From contig NZ_JAIRAU010000009.1 of the NCBI RefSeq assembly GCF_020073745.1, positions 1 to 64,000 on the forward strand: 64,000 nt of DNA. The letters run 5' to 3'. A program made the translations under genes and the position numbers. The stretch is from Nannocystis pusilla. Its GTDB lineage: Bacteria; Myxococcota_A; Polyangia; Nannocystales; Nannocystaceae. Positions within the stretch are counted from its first letter, which is position 1, and each line of letters opens with the position of its first letter. Shown here piece after piece: positions 32,997 through 42,190 of the stretch. The notes beneath the pieces are model-generated. The model was not told the origin of the DNA, ran no database searches, and saw nothing but the letters and a program-made list of their open reading frames with translations.

Positions 32997-34787
32997 ATGA
33001 GCTCGCGGCTCGCGCTCAAGAAACCCCGGCCGGCGCCGTCCGAGGCGCCCCGGCCGGACCCGCCGCCGCTTGTCCTTCGGGGCATGTCCCCAGAGGCAGG
33101 TGAACTCCGAGACCGGGCGGCCGCCCTCGGGGTCGGGACGCAGGCGGTGGCGCTGATGCTGCGCCGCGGGATCGACAGCCCGGAGGCGCAGGCCCGCCTG
33201 CTCCGCCCGCGGATGTCCGACCTGCGCGCGCCCCACGGGATGGCCGGCTTCGAGGCGGCGCTCGACCTCTTACAGACGGCGCAGCAGAAGCGGCTGCGGA
33301 TCGGGGTGTTCGGCGACTACGACGTCGACGGGGTGACGACGACGGCGATCCTGACCACGTACCTCGAGGCGCTCGGGATCGACGTGGTCGCCCGCGCGGC
33401 CTCGCGCGAGGGCGGCTACGGGCTGCAGGTGGCCGACGCGCGGGCGCTGCGCGAGGCCGGGGCCCAGGTCGTGCTCACCGGCGACTGCGGGACGTCCGAT
33501 CACGAGGCGCTCGCCTGGCTCCAAGGACAGGGCATCCCGACCGCGGTCATCGACCACCACCAGGTGCCCGAGCGCATGCCGCCGGCGAGCGCCCTGCTGA
33601 ACCCGCACCAGCCCGGCTGCGCCTTCCCGTTCAAGGGCCTGTGCAGCGCCGGGGTGGCGTTCTACCTGTGCGCCTCGCTGCGCAGCGCGCTCGCCCGCAA
33701 GACCGGGGCGGCGCTGCCCGACCCGAAGGCGTGGCTCGACCTCGTCGCGCTCGGCACGATCTGCGACATGGTCCCGCTGGTCGACGAGAACCGGATCCTC
33801 GTGCGCTACGGGCTCGGCGTGATAGCGACGCGCCGGCGGCCGGGGCTGCGGGCGCTGCTCGAGTTCGCCGGCGTCGGCGAGGACGACCCGATCGACGAGA
33901 GCCACCTCGGCTTCCGCCTCGGCCCGCGCCTCAACGCGCCCGGCCGCCTCGGCCCGGCCGAGCCGTCGCTGCTACTGCTGCGGGCGCGCAGCTCGGTCGA
34001 GGCGCGGGCGATGGCCGAGCGCGTCGAGCACTTCAACATCCACCGCCGCGAGCACCAGGACGCGATCGTCCGCGAGGCGCTGGCGCTGCTGGCCGCCGAT
34101 CCGCGCACGCCGCAGCGCTACGGGATCGTGGTCGCCGGCGAGTCGTGGCTGCACGGGATCGTCGGCATCGCCGCGGCCGGCGTGGTCGCGCAGTACCGCC
34201 GCCCGGCGCTGGTGCTGGCCGTCGACCGGGCGCGCGGCGAGGCCCGCGGCTCGGCGCGCACGGCCGGCGACATCGACGTGCACGCGGCCCTGCGCGCCTG
34301 CGCCCCGCACCTCCGGCGCTTCGGCGGCCACCGGGCGGCCGCGGGGGTGAGCCTCGATCCGGCCCAGATCCCGGCGCTGATCGAGGCCTTCGACGCCGCG
34401 GTGGCCGACCAGATCCGCGAGCGGCAGCTGGGCGAGCCGGCGGTCGAGCATGACGGCCCGCTGCCGCTCGAGGCCATCGACGAGCCGCTGCTCGTCGATC
34501 TGGAGCAGCTCGCGCCGTACGGGGTCGGGTTCGCGCCGCCGCGCTTCCTTTGCGAGGACGCGGTGGTCGAGCGGGTCCGCGTGCTCAAGGGCCGCCACCT
34601 GTCGATGGCCCTGCGGCAGGGCCGGATCGGCTTCGAGGCCATCGCCTTCGGCCAGGCCGCGGCCCACCCCGGCATCGCGCCGGGCGACCGGGTGGCGTTC
34701 CTGTTCGTCCCGCTGCGCTCCAGCTTCCGCGGCCGCGTGCGGCTCCAGCTGATGGTCGAGACGATGTGGCCGGCGCGTGGGTTTTGA
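32997..34787 (+). CDS. recJ: Single-stranded-DNA-specific exonuclease RecJ
   Basis: A 5'-3' exonuclease for single-stranded DNA in recombination and mismatch repair. The 596-residue protein contains the DHH-family motifs: IGVFGDYDVDGVTTTAIL (motif I), TGDCGTSDHEAL (motif II), AVIDHHQVPERMPPASALLN (motif III, DHH), LGTICDMVPLVDENR (motif IV), the DHHA1 part with GSARTAGDIDVHAAL and FGGHRAAAGVSL, and an OB-fold end. Two repeat sites lie in the gene (33069-33100, in the poorly conserved N-terminal extension, and 33514-33531, just before the DHH motif). Starts 21 bases after secF and may belong to the same transcript. Confidence 0.96.
   Translation: MSSRLALKKPRPAPSEAPRPDPPPLVLRGMSPEAGELRDRAAALGVGTQAVALMLRRGIDSPEAQARLLRPRMSDLRAPHGMAGFEAALDLLQTAQQKRLRIGVFGDYDVDGVTTTAILTTYLEALGIDVVARAASREGGYGLQVADARALREAGAQVVLTGDCGTSDHEALAWLQGQGIPTAVIDHHQVPERMPPASALLNPHQPGCAFPFKGLCSAGVAFYLCASLRSALARKTGAALPDPKAWLDLVALGTICDMVPLVDENRILVRYGLGVIATRRRPGLRALLEFAGVGEDDPIDESHLGFRLGPRLNAPGRLGPAEPSLLLLRARSSVEARAMAERVEHFNIHRREHQDAIVREALALLAADPRTPQRYGIVVAGESWLHGIVGIAAAGVVAQYRRPALVLAVDRARGEARGSARTAGDIDVHAALRACAPHLRRFGGHRAAAGVSLDPAQIPALIEAFDAAVADQIRERQLGEPAVEHDGPLPLEAIDEPLLVDLEQLAPYGVGFAPPRFLCEDAVVERVRVLKGRHLSMALRQGRIGFEAIAFGQAAAHPGIAPGDRVAFLFVPLRSSFRGRVRLQLMVETMWPARGF
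33069..33100. repeat. 14-bp palindromic repeat, 3 boxes, coding
   Basis: CTTG 33069, CATG 33083, CAGG 33097 in the N-terminal extension of recJ (encodes VLRGMSPEAGE). Confidence 0.8.
33514..33531. repeat. 14-bp palindromic repeat, 2 boxes, coding
   Basis: CCTG 33514 and CAGG 33528 encode WLQGQ between RecJ motifs II and III. Confidence 0.65.
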
Positions 34788-34820
34788 CGCCCCGTTGGCG
34801 ACGGCGCTACACTGCAGTCG

Positions 34821-35741
34821 ATGACGGCATTCTTGCCCCCGCACCGGTGCGCGATGGCCCCCGGCGTCTCGGTTCTCGCGGCCGGCCTGATCCTCGCCTG
34901 CGGAGCTCGCAGCGGCCTGACCGAGGACGACACCGGCGACGGCACGGGAGTGATGAGCGTCGACCCGCGCGAGGGCGGCTGCGACAACCCGATCGTCCTG
35001 CCGCTCGCCAACATGGAGGTCCGCGGGCGACTGCAGGGCCCGAGCCGCGTCGAGGGCTTCTGCGGCGACGGCGTGATCGACGGCGGCGCCGAGGACACGT
35101 ACCTCATCGTCCCGACCTTCGACACCGACGTGCTGCTGCTGATGCAGCCGAGCACCGAGTTCACGCCGACACTCCGCGTCACGCGCGACGGCTGCTACGA
35201 GGACGACAACAACATCCCGCGGCTGTGCGCGGCCCCGGTCGGCGACGTCCTGTTCCGCCACTTCTTCGCCGAGGCCGGCCACGAGTACAGCGTCACGGTC
35301 GACTCGCCCGAGGGCACCGACGGCTACTACGCCATGCAGATCGTGTACACGGCGCCGACGCTCGACGGCTGCCCGGTCCACATGACGCAGATCGATCAGG
35401 AGCTCAACGGCAACTTCCGGTGGAGTAACACGCTGGGCGGGCGCGCCGGCCAGGTCGACGGCCGCTGCGGCGGACCTGGCGCGGAGAACATGTTCCAGGT
35501 CAACGTGGCCTCGCCCGGCGAGATCCTGTTCCGCGTCACCGCCGATACCAGCTTCGCCCCGGCCCTCAGCATCCGCACCGGCTGCGGCGGCTCGTCCGAG
35601 CTGGTCTGCACGTCGATGCAGGAGACGGGCTCGCCGACGCTGGAGATCCTGCAGTTCTTCGAGCCGGGCACCTACTTCGTCGTCGTCGACCAGAACGACA
35701 TCCGCGGCGGCGAGTACGTGCTCGAGGTGCAGTTCTTCTAG
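34821..35741 (+). CDS. Lipoprotein with two PPC-like beta domains
   Basis: A 306-residue predicted lipoprotein; the signal ends GLILACG (Cys near residue 32). Two successive beta modules follow (about 55-185 and 190-306), each with aromatic and acidic strands such as EDTYLIVPTFDTDVLLLM and ENMFQVNVASPGEILFRV, and terminal FFEPGTYFVVVDQND. This is the pattern of bacterial pre-peptidase C-terminal (PPC) domains that accompany secreted enzymes; here no catalytic domain is attached. TACACT ends eight bases upstream of the ATG. A two-box repeat lies at 35475-35492. Function unknown. Confidence 0.75.
   Translation: MTAFLPPHRCAMAPGVSVLAAGLILACGARSGLTEDDTGDGTGVMSVDPREGGCDNPIVLPLANMEVRGRLQGPSRVEGFCGDGVIDGGAEDTYLIVPTFDTDVLLLMQPSTEFTPTLRVTRDGCYEDDNNIPRLCAAPVGDVLFRHFFAEAGHEYSVTVDSPEGTDGYYAMQIVYTAPTLDGCPVHMTQIDQELNGNFRWSNTLGGRAGQVDGRCGGPGAENMFQVNVASPGEILFRVTADTSFAPALSIRTGCGGSSELVCTSMQETGSPTLEILQFFEPGTYFVVVDQNDIRGGEYVLEVQFF
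35475..35492. repeat. 14-bp palindromic repeat, 2 boxes, coding
   Basis: CCTG 35475 and CATG 35489 in the loop between the strands of the second beta module. Confidence 0.6.
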
Positions 35742-35765
35742 GCGCCGCGCCGGAGCGAGGTCCGC

Positions 35766-36233
35766 GTGTTCATCCGCCTCCGCGCCGCGCGCCCCGAAGA
35801 CTGGACGGGCAAGCTCAGCGACTTCCTCGTCGGGCTGGTGTTCCTGTCGGCCTCGGTCGCGGTGCTGCTGGTGCGCCTGCCCGACGCGTGGGTCGCGGCC
35901 GTCGACGGCCGGTCGTGGATCATCCGCGTCGGCCTGGTCCTGCTGCTGCTCTGGCTCAACCAGTGGGTCGGCAACATCATCCGCACGGTCCTGCCGCGCG
36001 CGCCGTACCTGTTCGGCCGCACGTTGACGGTCCGCGAGCGCGGCCGCCGGGTCCGCCTGCCGGTCCGCGAGATCGCCCGCGTCTACGTCGAGCCCCGACC
36101 GCCCGGCGAGCGCGACACCTTCGTCGTCGCCCTCAAGAACGGCGAGACCTACGACCTGTGCCCGATCGCCTGGCAGGGCGCGGCCCGCCTGTACGCGCGC
36201 CTGGCCCGCGCGCTGCCGCGTCCCGCCGCCTGA
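35766..36233 (+). CDS. Small membrane protein, unknown function
   Basis: A 155-residue protein with two membrane helices (FLVGLVFLSASVAVLLV and VGLVLLLLWLNQWVG) and a cytoplasmic beta-rich end (REIARVYVEPRPPGERDTFV, NGETYDLCPIAW) resembling a small PH-like membrane-protein domain. GTG 35766 lies 24 bases after the preceding lipoprotein gene, so it may be co-transcribed. Its stop codon lies within the first box of the following repeat array. Confidence 0.75.
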   Translation: MFIRLRAARPEDWTGKLSDFLVGLVFLSASVAVLLVRLPDAWVAAVDGRSWIIRVGLVLLLLWLNQWVGNIIRTVLPRAPYLFGRTLTVRERGRRVRLPVREIARVYVEPRPPGERDTFVVALKNGETYDLCPIAWQGAARLYARLARALPRPAA

Positions 36234-36326
36234 CTCCGGGGGCAGGTCCCGGCGGACAGGCGCGAGCGGGCAGGTCGAATTGGACAGGCCCGCGAGGACA
36301 GGTCCTTGCGGACAGGCGGGTTCAGG
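36229..36326. repeat. 14-bp-period palindromic array, 7 boxes plus one offset, convergent junction
   Basis: Boxes at 36229 (CCTG, containing the stop TGA of the plus gene), 36243, 36257, 36271, 36285, 36299 and 36313 (all CAGG), exact 14 steps; one more CAGG at 36323 is out of register by four and contains the stop codon of the minus-strand lipoprotein gene. The array is the whole convergent gap. Confidence 0.96.
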
Positions 36327-37362
36327 TCGGCATGCGCGAGACCTGCAGCGTGTACTCGCTGCAGGACTGGTCGTTGGCGACCCGGATCACGCGGATGAAC
36401 ACCTTGGCCGGCCAGGGCACGTTGTTGAGGTAGTTGGGGTTGGGGTTCGGGTTGGGGTTCGGCGGCTGGTGGGCGTCGAAGAACTCCCACTCGCGGGCGG
36501 GCGGGGTGCCCGGGCCGAAGGTCGCGCCGAGGCCCTCGAACGGCATCTTGTTGCAGGCCGTGTAGACCTCGAGGCGGTAGTCGGGGTTGGCGGGGTCGCC
36601 GGGGTTGACCGCGAAGGCGGCGACGATCTTGCCGGCGTTGGGCCGGTTGCCCATCGCCATCGCCTCCGGGAATTCGACCCAGAACCAGTCCTCCTGGCCG
36701 TTGCCGGGGCCGTTGTCGATCCCGGTGATCGAGCCCTTGATCGGCGGGACGACGCCGCCCTCGGCCATGACGCCGAGGCTGCCGGCCATGCCCTCGGCGC
36801 AGGTGTCGGAGGCCTTGTCGGGGGGCGTGACCGCGCACTCGCAGTCCATGCCGTCGGACGCCTCGGGGTTGGCGTCGTCGCAGTCGGGGCCGGGGTCGTC
36901 GGGGCCGTACTGGTCGCAACCGACCCAGAAGCCGTCCATGTCGGCGTCGACGCAGACGCCGCAGCTCTGCCACGAGTTGAAGCTGGCGTCGTCGCAGTCT
37001 GGACCGGCGTCGCAGCCCTCGCCGTGGAGATCGCCGTCGTCGTCGACGCAGTCCGGGTCGGGCAGGGTGGTGGTCCCGGGCGTCGGATCGGCGGTGGGAT
37101 CGCCGTCGGTCGGGTCCGAACCGTCGGTCGGCTCCGGGCTGGTGTTCGACTCGGAGGCCGACATCCCGCTGCCGACGGTGGGGTCGGGATCGGTCCCGGC
37201 GGTCGGCTGCCCGGACATGCTGTTGCTGCCCCCGTGGCTGTCGAACGGATTGCCGGAATCGGACCCGAATTCGCCGCCGGCGCACGCGCCGAGATGCGCG
37301 GAGGCGGCGAGCACGAGCGAGAGCCGGACGAGGGTCGGGGTGGGCCTGGACGCGCCGAGCAT
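36322..37362 (-). CDS. Lipoprotein with MopE-like Asp-rich motifs
   Basis: A 346-residue predicted lipoprotein: leader SLVLAASAHLGACAGG (Cys near residue 27), Ser/Thr/Pro-rich linker, then three Asp/Cys-rich MopE-like motifs (DCVDDDGDLHGEGCDAG, CVDADMDGFWVGCDQYG, DPGPDCDDANPEASD) probably binding calcium or another metal, and a beta domain (about 195-345). Near the C-terminus a hexanucleotide repeat encodes PNPNPNPNPN. ATG 37362 is preceded by TATTCT ending eight bases upstream; a GGAGG also abuts the ATG. Relative of surface proteins common in myxobacteria; function unknown. Confidence 0.8.
   Translation of the reverse strand: MLGASRPTPTLVRLSLVLAASAHLGACAGGEFGSDSGNPFDSHGGSNSMSGQPTAGTDPDPTVGSGMSASESNTSPEPTDGSDPTDGDPTADPTPGTTTLPDPDCVDDDGDLHGEGCDAGPDCDDASFNSWQSCGVCVDADMDGFWVGCDQYGPDDPGPDCDDANPEASDGMDCECAVTPPDKASDTCAEGMAGSLGVMAEGGVVPPIKGSITGIDNGPGNGQEDWFWVEFPEAMAMGNRPNAGKIVAAFAVNPGDPANPDYRLEVYTACNKMPFEGLGATFGPGTPPAREWEFFDAHQPPNPNPNPNPNYLNNVPWPAKVFIRVIRVANDQSCSEYTLQVSRMPT
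36434..36462. repeat. Hexanucleotide simple repeat (TTGGGG/TTCGGG) in a lipoprotein gene
   Basis: About five imperfect copies of a TTGGGG/TTCGGG hexamer encode alternating Pro-Asn on the minus strand. Six-base units keep the frame; copy number may vary between strains. Confidence 0.85.
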
Positions 37363-37545
37363 CCTCCGCAGAATACACAATGCCCAGCCCGGCTCCGCAC
37401 TTCGGCGCATGTGAGCTCGAGGGTGGCCGGAACCGCGGGTCCCGCCGGGCCCCCGGCGAGCGAGTTTTTTCGGTCCGGATCCGGAAGACGGATCGCCGTC
37501 AGGACGCGCCGGGAGCGAGCGGCTTTGGTACGATGTCGCCCGACC

Positions 37546-40500
37546 TTGCCCGAGCTGTTCAAAGCGCTGGCGAGCTACATCCCGGCAATCGTCACGCGGC
37601 GGCTCTCGGTCGATCCGCGTCCGCTGCATCAACCGCAAGCCGAGATCGTGGCCGCCGCAGTCCTCTGCGCCGACGTCACCGGCTTTACGGCCCTCACCGA
37701 GGCGCTCGCCAAGCAAGGGCCCGCGGGCGTCGAGAAGGTGGCCGCAGGCCTCAACACGTACTTCGGCCGGCTGATCGAGATCACCGCGGCGCACGGCGGC
37801 GACGTCGTCAAGTTCGCCGGCGACGCCCTCACGGCGGTGTGGGTCGCCGAGGGCTCGTCGGCTCGCGCGGCCGAGGCCGCGGTCGCGTGCGGGCTGGCGA
37901 TCCAGGCGGCGTTGCACAACCTCCCGATCGACGACGGCATCGAGCTGTCGCTGCGGATCGGCGTGGCGGCCGGGCGCATCGCCCTGGTCCACGTCGGCGG
38001 GCTCGGCGGGCGCTGGCAATTGGTCCTCGTCGGCCCCGCGATCGAGGCGGTCCGGCGGGCGCAGGCACTCGCGCGGCCGGGCGAGGTCGTCGTCGATCGC
38101 CGCGTGGCGGCGATGCTCGGCGGGCGCGTCGACGGCGAGCCGCGCGGCGAGCAAGGCTTCGGCCGCGTCGTCGTGCTGCGCGACCCGACGGTGCCGACGC
38201 CGCTGGTGCGCCCGCAGCTGCCCGACGCGGCCGAGGAGGCGCTGCGCGGCTACGTGCCGCCGGCGGTGATCGCCCGCCTGTCGGCCGGGCAGAGCAGCTT
38301 CCTCGCCGAGCTGCGCCGGCTCAGCGTCCTGTTCATCAACTTCCCCGACCTCAAGCACCAGACGCCGCTCATCGAGGCGCAGGAGGTCATGGCGGCGGTG
38401 CAGCAGATCGTCGAGACGTGGGAGGGCACCATCAGCCACCTCAGCGTCGACGATCACGGCACCACCGTGCTGGTCGCGTTCGGCCTGCCGCCGCTGGCCC
38501 ACGAGGACGATCCGGTGCGCGCCGTCGAGGCGGCGCAGCAGGCCCGCGAGCTGCAGCAGCGGCTCGGGTGGCGGGCCACCTGCGGCATCGCCTCGGGGCG
38601 GGCCTTCTGCGGCACCGTCGGCAGCGCCGAACGTTGCGAGTACACCGTCCTCGGCGACGTGGTCAACCTGGCCGCGCGCCTGATGCAGGCCGGCGACGGC
38701 AAGTCGGTGCTGTGCGACCACTACACCTTCGTCGCCACCCGCGGGCAGTTCCTGTTCGAGGGCCTGCCGCCGATCTCGGTGAAGGGCAAGGAAGGGACCA
38801 TCTCGATCTACACGCCGGCGAGCGCGCGGCTGCCCGGGCGCAGCCAGCAGCAGCGCGCGGTCTCGGGGCCGCTGCCGGCGGCGGGCGGCCCGAAGGCGAC
38901 GCTGGTCGGGCGCATGCGCGAGCGCGGCGTCCTGATCAACGGCCTGCACGAGGTGCTGCGGGGCAAGAGCGCGACGATCGTGGTCGAGGGCGAGGCCGGC
39001 CTCGGCAAGACGCGCCTCGCCGACGATCTGCTCGATCAGGCCGAGGCCGCCGGGGCGCAGCGCCTGCTCGGCGCGCGCGAGATCAGCGACGCGGCCGGGC
39101 CGTACCACGCGTGGCTGCCGATCTTCGCCACCATCTTCGGCCTGAACCAAGGGACAGACGGCGGCCAGGGCTCCGATCCGTACCAGCGGGTGGTCTCGGG
39201 GCTGCGGCGGCTGGTGCCGGCGGCGGTGTCGCGGGCGCCGCTGCTCGGCGCGGTGCTGCCGCTCGACGTCGCCGACAACGACCGCACCGCGCCGCTCCAG
39301 GGCCGCGCGCGGGCCGAGCAGACGCGCGTGCTGCTGGTCCAGATCCTGCTCGCCTACCTCAAGGCCAACCCGACGGTGCTGCTGCTGGAGGACGCGCAGC
39401 GGTTCGACTCGGCCTCGTGGGCGCTGCTCGCCGAGGTGCGCGAGGAGGTCCACCCGCTGCTGTGCGTCCTCGTCACCGGCCCGGTCGACAGCGACACCGC
39501 CGCGGCCGAGCTGCGCCAGATCCTCGCCGACCGCGGCACCTATCACCTGCAGCTGCAGCCGCTGTCGCTGGCCGAGACCGAGAACCTGGTGTGCCGCCGC
39601 CTCGGCGTGTCGCGCCTGCCGCCCGAGGTCGCCAGCTTCATCTACGAGCGCGCCGAGGGCCACCCGTTCTTCTCCGAGGAGCTGGCCTCGGCGCTGCGCG
39701 ACGCCGGGTTCATCACGATCTGGAACGGCGAGTGCCTGCTGTCCCATGAGGCAGGTGACCTGCGGACCGCGAAGTTCCCCGACAACCTCGAGGCGGTCAT
39801 CACCAGCCGCATCGATCGCCTGCAGCAGCAGCACCAATTGGTGCTGAAGGTCGGCGCGGTGCTCGGCCGCGTGTTCTCGCTGAGCCTCCTGCGCGGCATC
39901 TACCCGCTCGAGGCCGACAAGGCGCAGCTGCCCGAGTACCTGCAGGCGCTCGAGCGCCGCGGCCTGGTGGTGCCCAAGCCCGGCGCCGCCGAGGGCACGT
40001 TCCTGTTCAAGCACGCGCTGACGCAGGAGGTCGCCTACAACCTGCTGCCGTTCGCCCAGCGCCAGCAGCTGCACCAGGCGGTCGCCGAGCACTTCGAGCG
40101 CGCGCACGGCAGCAAGCTCGAGCTTTACTACCCGCTGCTCGCCCACCACTGGTACCGCGTGGTCGCCTCGTCGGCGTTGGTCCCGGGCGGCGGCCGACCG
40201 AGCCCGGAGCTCATCGGCCGCGCGGTGCTCTACCTACAGCGCGCCGGCGATCAGGCGATCCGCAACGACGCCGGGCAGGAGGCGGTGAGCCACTACAGCC
40301 ACGCGATCGAGCTGCTGCAACACCTGCCCGAGAGCCCGGAGCGGGTCGAGCAGGAGATCGGGCTGCAGATCGGCCTCGGCAACGCCCAGGTCGCCACGCT
40401 CGGGTTCGGCTCCGACGAGGTCGAGCAGACGTTCGCGCGGGCGCGCGAGCTGTGCCGCGAGGTCGGCGACACGCGCCACCTGTTCCCGGTCCTGTTCGGC

Positions 40501-41490
40501 CTGTGGCAGCACTACGTCGTGCGCGCCCAGCTCGACGTGGCGCGCGAGCTGGCCGAGCAGATGCTGGTGTTCGCCGAGCGCCGGCGGCAACGCGTGCCGC
40601 TGCTGGTGTCGCACCGCGGGCTCGGCACCCAGCTGTTCCACCAGGGCGACTTCGAGCGCTCGCGCGCCCACCTCGAGCGCTCGGTCGTCCTCTACGCCCC
40701 CGACTTCGACCGCAACCTCGGTCACCTCTACATCCACGACCCGCGGATCGCCGGCCTGGCGATCCTGTCGCTCACGCTGTGGATGCTCGGCCGCACGGCC
40801 GAGGCGCTCGAGCGCAGCCGCGTGTCGGTGGCCCTGGCCCGCGAGCTCGGCCACGGCTTCTCCACCACGTTCGCGCTGGTGACCGCGGCGATCCTGCGCC
40901 AGATCCTCCACGACGTCGACGGCGCCCGCACGCACGCCGACCAGGTCATCCAGCTCAAGGCCGAGGCCACGCTCGGCGCATGGGTCAGCTTCGCCGACGC
41001 CATCCGCGCCTGGACGATGGCCGAGCTCGGGCAGCACGACGAGGGCCTCGACATGCTGCGCCAGGCGCTGATCGAGCTGCAGGCCGCCGGCATGGGCATG
41101 TTCATGCCCTGGACCTTCTCTGTCTTTTCGGACCTGTGCGTACGGGCAGGTCGCATCGACGAGGGGCTGAGCGTGCTGTCCGAGGCGATGGAGTCGTCGC
41201 GGCTCAGCGGGGCGCGCTGGTGGGAGGTCGAGCTGATGCGCCAGCGGGCCGAGATCGTGCACGCGGCCGGCGAGGTCGACGAGGCGGCGCTGCTGCTGCA
41301 CGAGGCGCTCGAGCTGGCGCGCGAGCAGGGGGCCCGCGCGCTCGAGCTGCGCGCCGGGCTCAGCATGGCGCGCCTGTTCCCCGACGACCCGTCGGCGCGC
41401 GCTCGCCTGCGCGCGCTCCACGACGAGCTGGCCGACAAGGTCGACGACGTGCTCCTGGCGGCCCTCGCCGCCGCCGCCGCCGGCGACTGA
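37546..41490 (+). CDS. Tandem class III cyclase domains fused to AAA ATPase and TPR region
   Basis: A 1314-residue signalling protein. Cyclase domain 1 (about residues 30-210) keeps both metal-binding aspartates (AAVLCADVTGFTALTEAL and VVKFAGDALTAVW). Domain 2 (about 255-425: LSVLFINFPDLKH, DDHGTTVLVAFG, TVLGDVVNLAARLM) has lost the first metal Asp. Next a STAND-like ATPase with P-loop VVEGEAGLGKTRLADDLL (about 480) and Walker B VLLLEDAQRFDSASW, then a long helical TPR-type region to the end. Such proteins are frequent in myxobacteria and probably convert an input into cAMP or a conformational signal. Start taken as TTG 37546 because TACGAT ends 12 bases upstream; TTG 37525 is in frame too. 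Repeat sites at 39141, 39738 and 41119. Confidence 0.85.
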   Translation: MPELFKALASYIPAIVTRRLSVDPRPLHQPQAEIVAAAVLCADVTGFTALTEALAKQGPAGVEKVAAGLNTYFGRLIEITAAHGGDVVKFAGDALTAVWVAEGSSARAAEAAVACGLAIQAALHNLPIDDGIELSLRIGVAAGRIALVHVGGLGGRWQLVLVGPAIEAVRRAQALARPGEVVVDRRVAAMLGGRVDGEPRGEQGFGRVVVLRDPTVPTPLVRPQLPDAAEEALRGYVPPAVIARLSAGQSSFLAELRRLSVLFINFPDLKHQTPLIEAQEVMAAVQQIVETWEGTISHLSVDDHGTTVLVAFGLPPLAHEDDPVRAVEAAQQARELQQRLGWRATCGIASGRAFCGTVGSAERCEYTVLGDVVNLAARLMQAGDGKSVLCDHYTFVATRGQFLFEGLPPISVKGKEGTISIYTPASARLPGRSQQQRAVSGPLPAAGGPKATLVGRMRERGVLINGLHEVLRGKSATIVVEGEAGLGKTRLADDLLDQAEAAGAQRLLGAREISDAAGPYHAWLPIFATIFGLNQGTDGGQGSDPYQRVVSGLRRLVPAAVSRAPLLGAVLPLDVADNDRTAPLQGRARAEQTRVLLVQILLAYLKANPTVLLLEDAQRFDSASWALLAEVREEVHPLLCVLVTGPVDSDTAAAELRQILADRGTYHLQLQPLSLAETENLVCRRLGVSRLPPEVASFIYERAEGHPFFSEELASALRDAGFITIWNGECLLSHEAGDLRTAKFPDNLEAVITSRIDRLQQQHQLVLKVGAVLGRVFSLSLLRGIYPLEADKAQLPEYLQALERRGLVVPKPGAAEGTFLFKHALTQEVAYNLLPFAQRQQLHQAVAEHFERAHGSKLELYYPLLAHHWYRVVASSALVPGGGRPSPELIGRAVLYLQRAGDQAIRNDAGQEAVSHYSHAIELLQHLPESPERVEQEIGLQIGLGNAQVATLGFGSDEVEQTFARARELCREVGDTRHLFPVLFGLWQHYVVRAQLDVARELAEQMLVFAERRRQRVPLLVSHRGLGTQLFHQGDFERSRAHLERSVVLYAPDFDRNLGHLYIHDPRIAGLAILSLTLWMLGRTAEALERSRVSVALARELGHGFSTTFALVTAAILRQILHDVDGARTHADQVIQLKAEATLGAWVSFADAIRAWTMAELGQHDEGLDMLRQALIELQAAGMGMFMPWTFSVFSDLCVRAGRIDEGLSVLSEAMESSRLSGARWWEVELMRQRAEIVHAAGEVDEAALLLHEALELAREQGARALELRAGLSMARLFPDDPSARARLRALHDELADKVDDVLLAALAAAAAGD
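39141..39158. repeat. 14-bp palindromic repeat, 2 boxes, coding
   Basis: CCTG 39141 and CAGA 39155, encoding LNQGTD in the ATPase domain. Confidence 0.6.
39738..39755. repeat. 14-bp palindromic repeat, 2 boxes, coding
   Basis: GCTG 39738 and CAGG 39752 in the cyclase-ATPase gene. Confidence 0.55.
41119..41150. repeat. 14-bp palindromic repeat, 3 boxes, coding
   Basis: TCTG 41119, CCTG 41133, CAGG 41147 in the TPR region; contains T-rich codons (GTC TTT TCG) unlike the surroundings. Confidence 0.75.
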
Positions 41491-41521
41491 GCGCGGCCGG
41501 CGGTGCTATGGTGAGCGCCGC

Positions 41522-42124
41522 ATGTGGAAGAAGCTGGCCATCTTCCTGCTCGTCCTCCTGCTGTTCGCCGGCGGGGTCGTGGTCTACCTGTGGCTGCAGG
41601 TGACGGCGCTGCCCGACTGGTACACCGAGCTGGCCGCCGAGAGCGCGGTCGTGCCGGTCGAGGGCCCCGACGGCAAGCTGCAGTGGGTGCCCGCGTCCGC
41701 GCACACGGGCCGCAAGGAGCTGCGCAACTTCCACCGCAAGGCCGCCCGCTCGGCCCCCGAGGTCAAGGAGGTCATCAAGGCGTCGCGCGCGACCTTCGAG
41801 GACGGCAAGCTCGAGGCCGGCGTGGTCGCCGACCTGCGCAAGCTGCCGACCGAGAAGATGAGCGGCGACCAGCAGGGCCTGTTCGAGCGCGCCCGCCAGG
41901 CGTTCCCGTCGCTGACCGAGCGCGACGTGTACATCGGCGTCGAGGACCCGTCGCCCGTGCTCAAGAACGGCAAGATCGGCGTCGGCCCCAGCGCCAGGGT
42001 CAAGATCGGCGAGTTCACGTACTCGCTCGACGGCGCGGCCGAGAAGCTCGGCATGACCCCCGACAAGCTGCGCGCCGAGCTGGAGAAGCACATGCGCGAG
42101 CTGGGGGTCGAGGCGCCGGACTGA
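41522..42124 (+). CDS. Membrane-anchored protein of unknown function
   Basis: A 200-residue protein with an N-terminal uncleaved anchor (LAIFLLVLLLFAGGVVVYLW) and an extracytoplasmic domain of alternating strands and helices (ELAAESAVVPVEG, NFHRKAARSAPEVKE, ARVKIGEFTYSLDGAAEKLG). I recognise no family. TATGGT ends ten bases before the ATG, giving a very short leader. It lies 31 bases after the cyclase gene and has its own promoter-like element. Confidence 0.75.
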   Translation: MWKKLAIFLLVLLLFAGGVVVYLWLQVTALPDWYTELAAESAVVPVEGPDGKLQWVPASAHTGRKELRNFHRKAARSAPEVKEVIKASRATFEDGKLEAGVVADLRKLPTEKMSGDQQGLFERARQAFPSLTERDVYIGVEDPSPVLKNGKIGVGPSARVKIGEFTYSLDGAAEKLGMTPDKLRAELEKHMRELGVEAPD

Positions 42125-42128
42125 GGGA

Positions 42129-42188
42129 CATGTCCATGAGGGCATGCTCGAAAGAGCCTGTCCCGGCGGGCATGTCCGAACGAGCACG
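42129..42188. repeat. 14-bp-period palindromic array, 5 boxes, convergent junction
   Basis: CATG 42129, CATG 42143, CCTG 42157, CATG 42171 and CACG 42185, exact 14 steps, filling the gap between the plus gene ending 42124 and the minus gene ending 42191. Confidence 0.95.
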
Positions 42189-42190
42189 CC

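Noticed and set aside
36434..36462. Telomere-like TTGGGG repeat
   Set aside because: It is a short in-frame hexamer repeat coding for Pro-Asn in a lipoprotein, not a chromosome-end structure.
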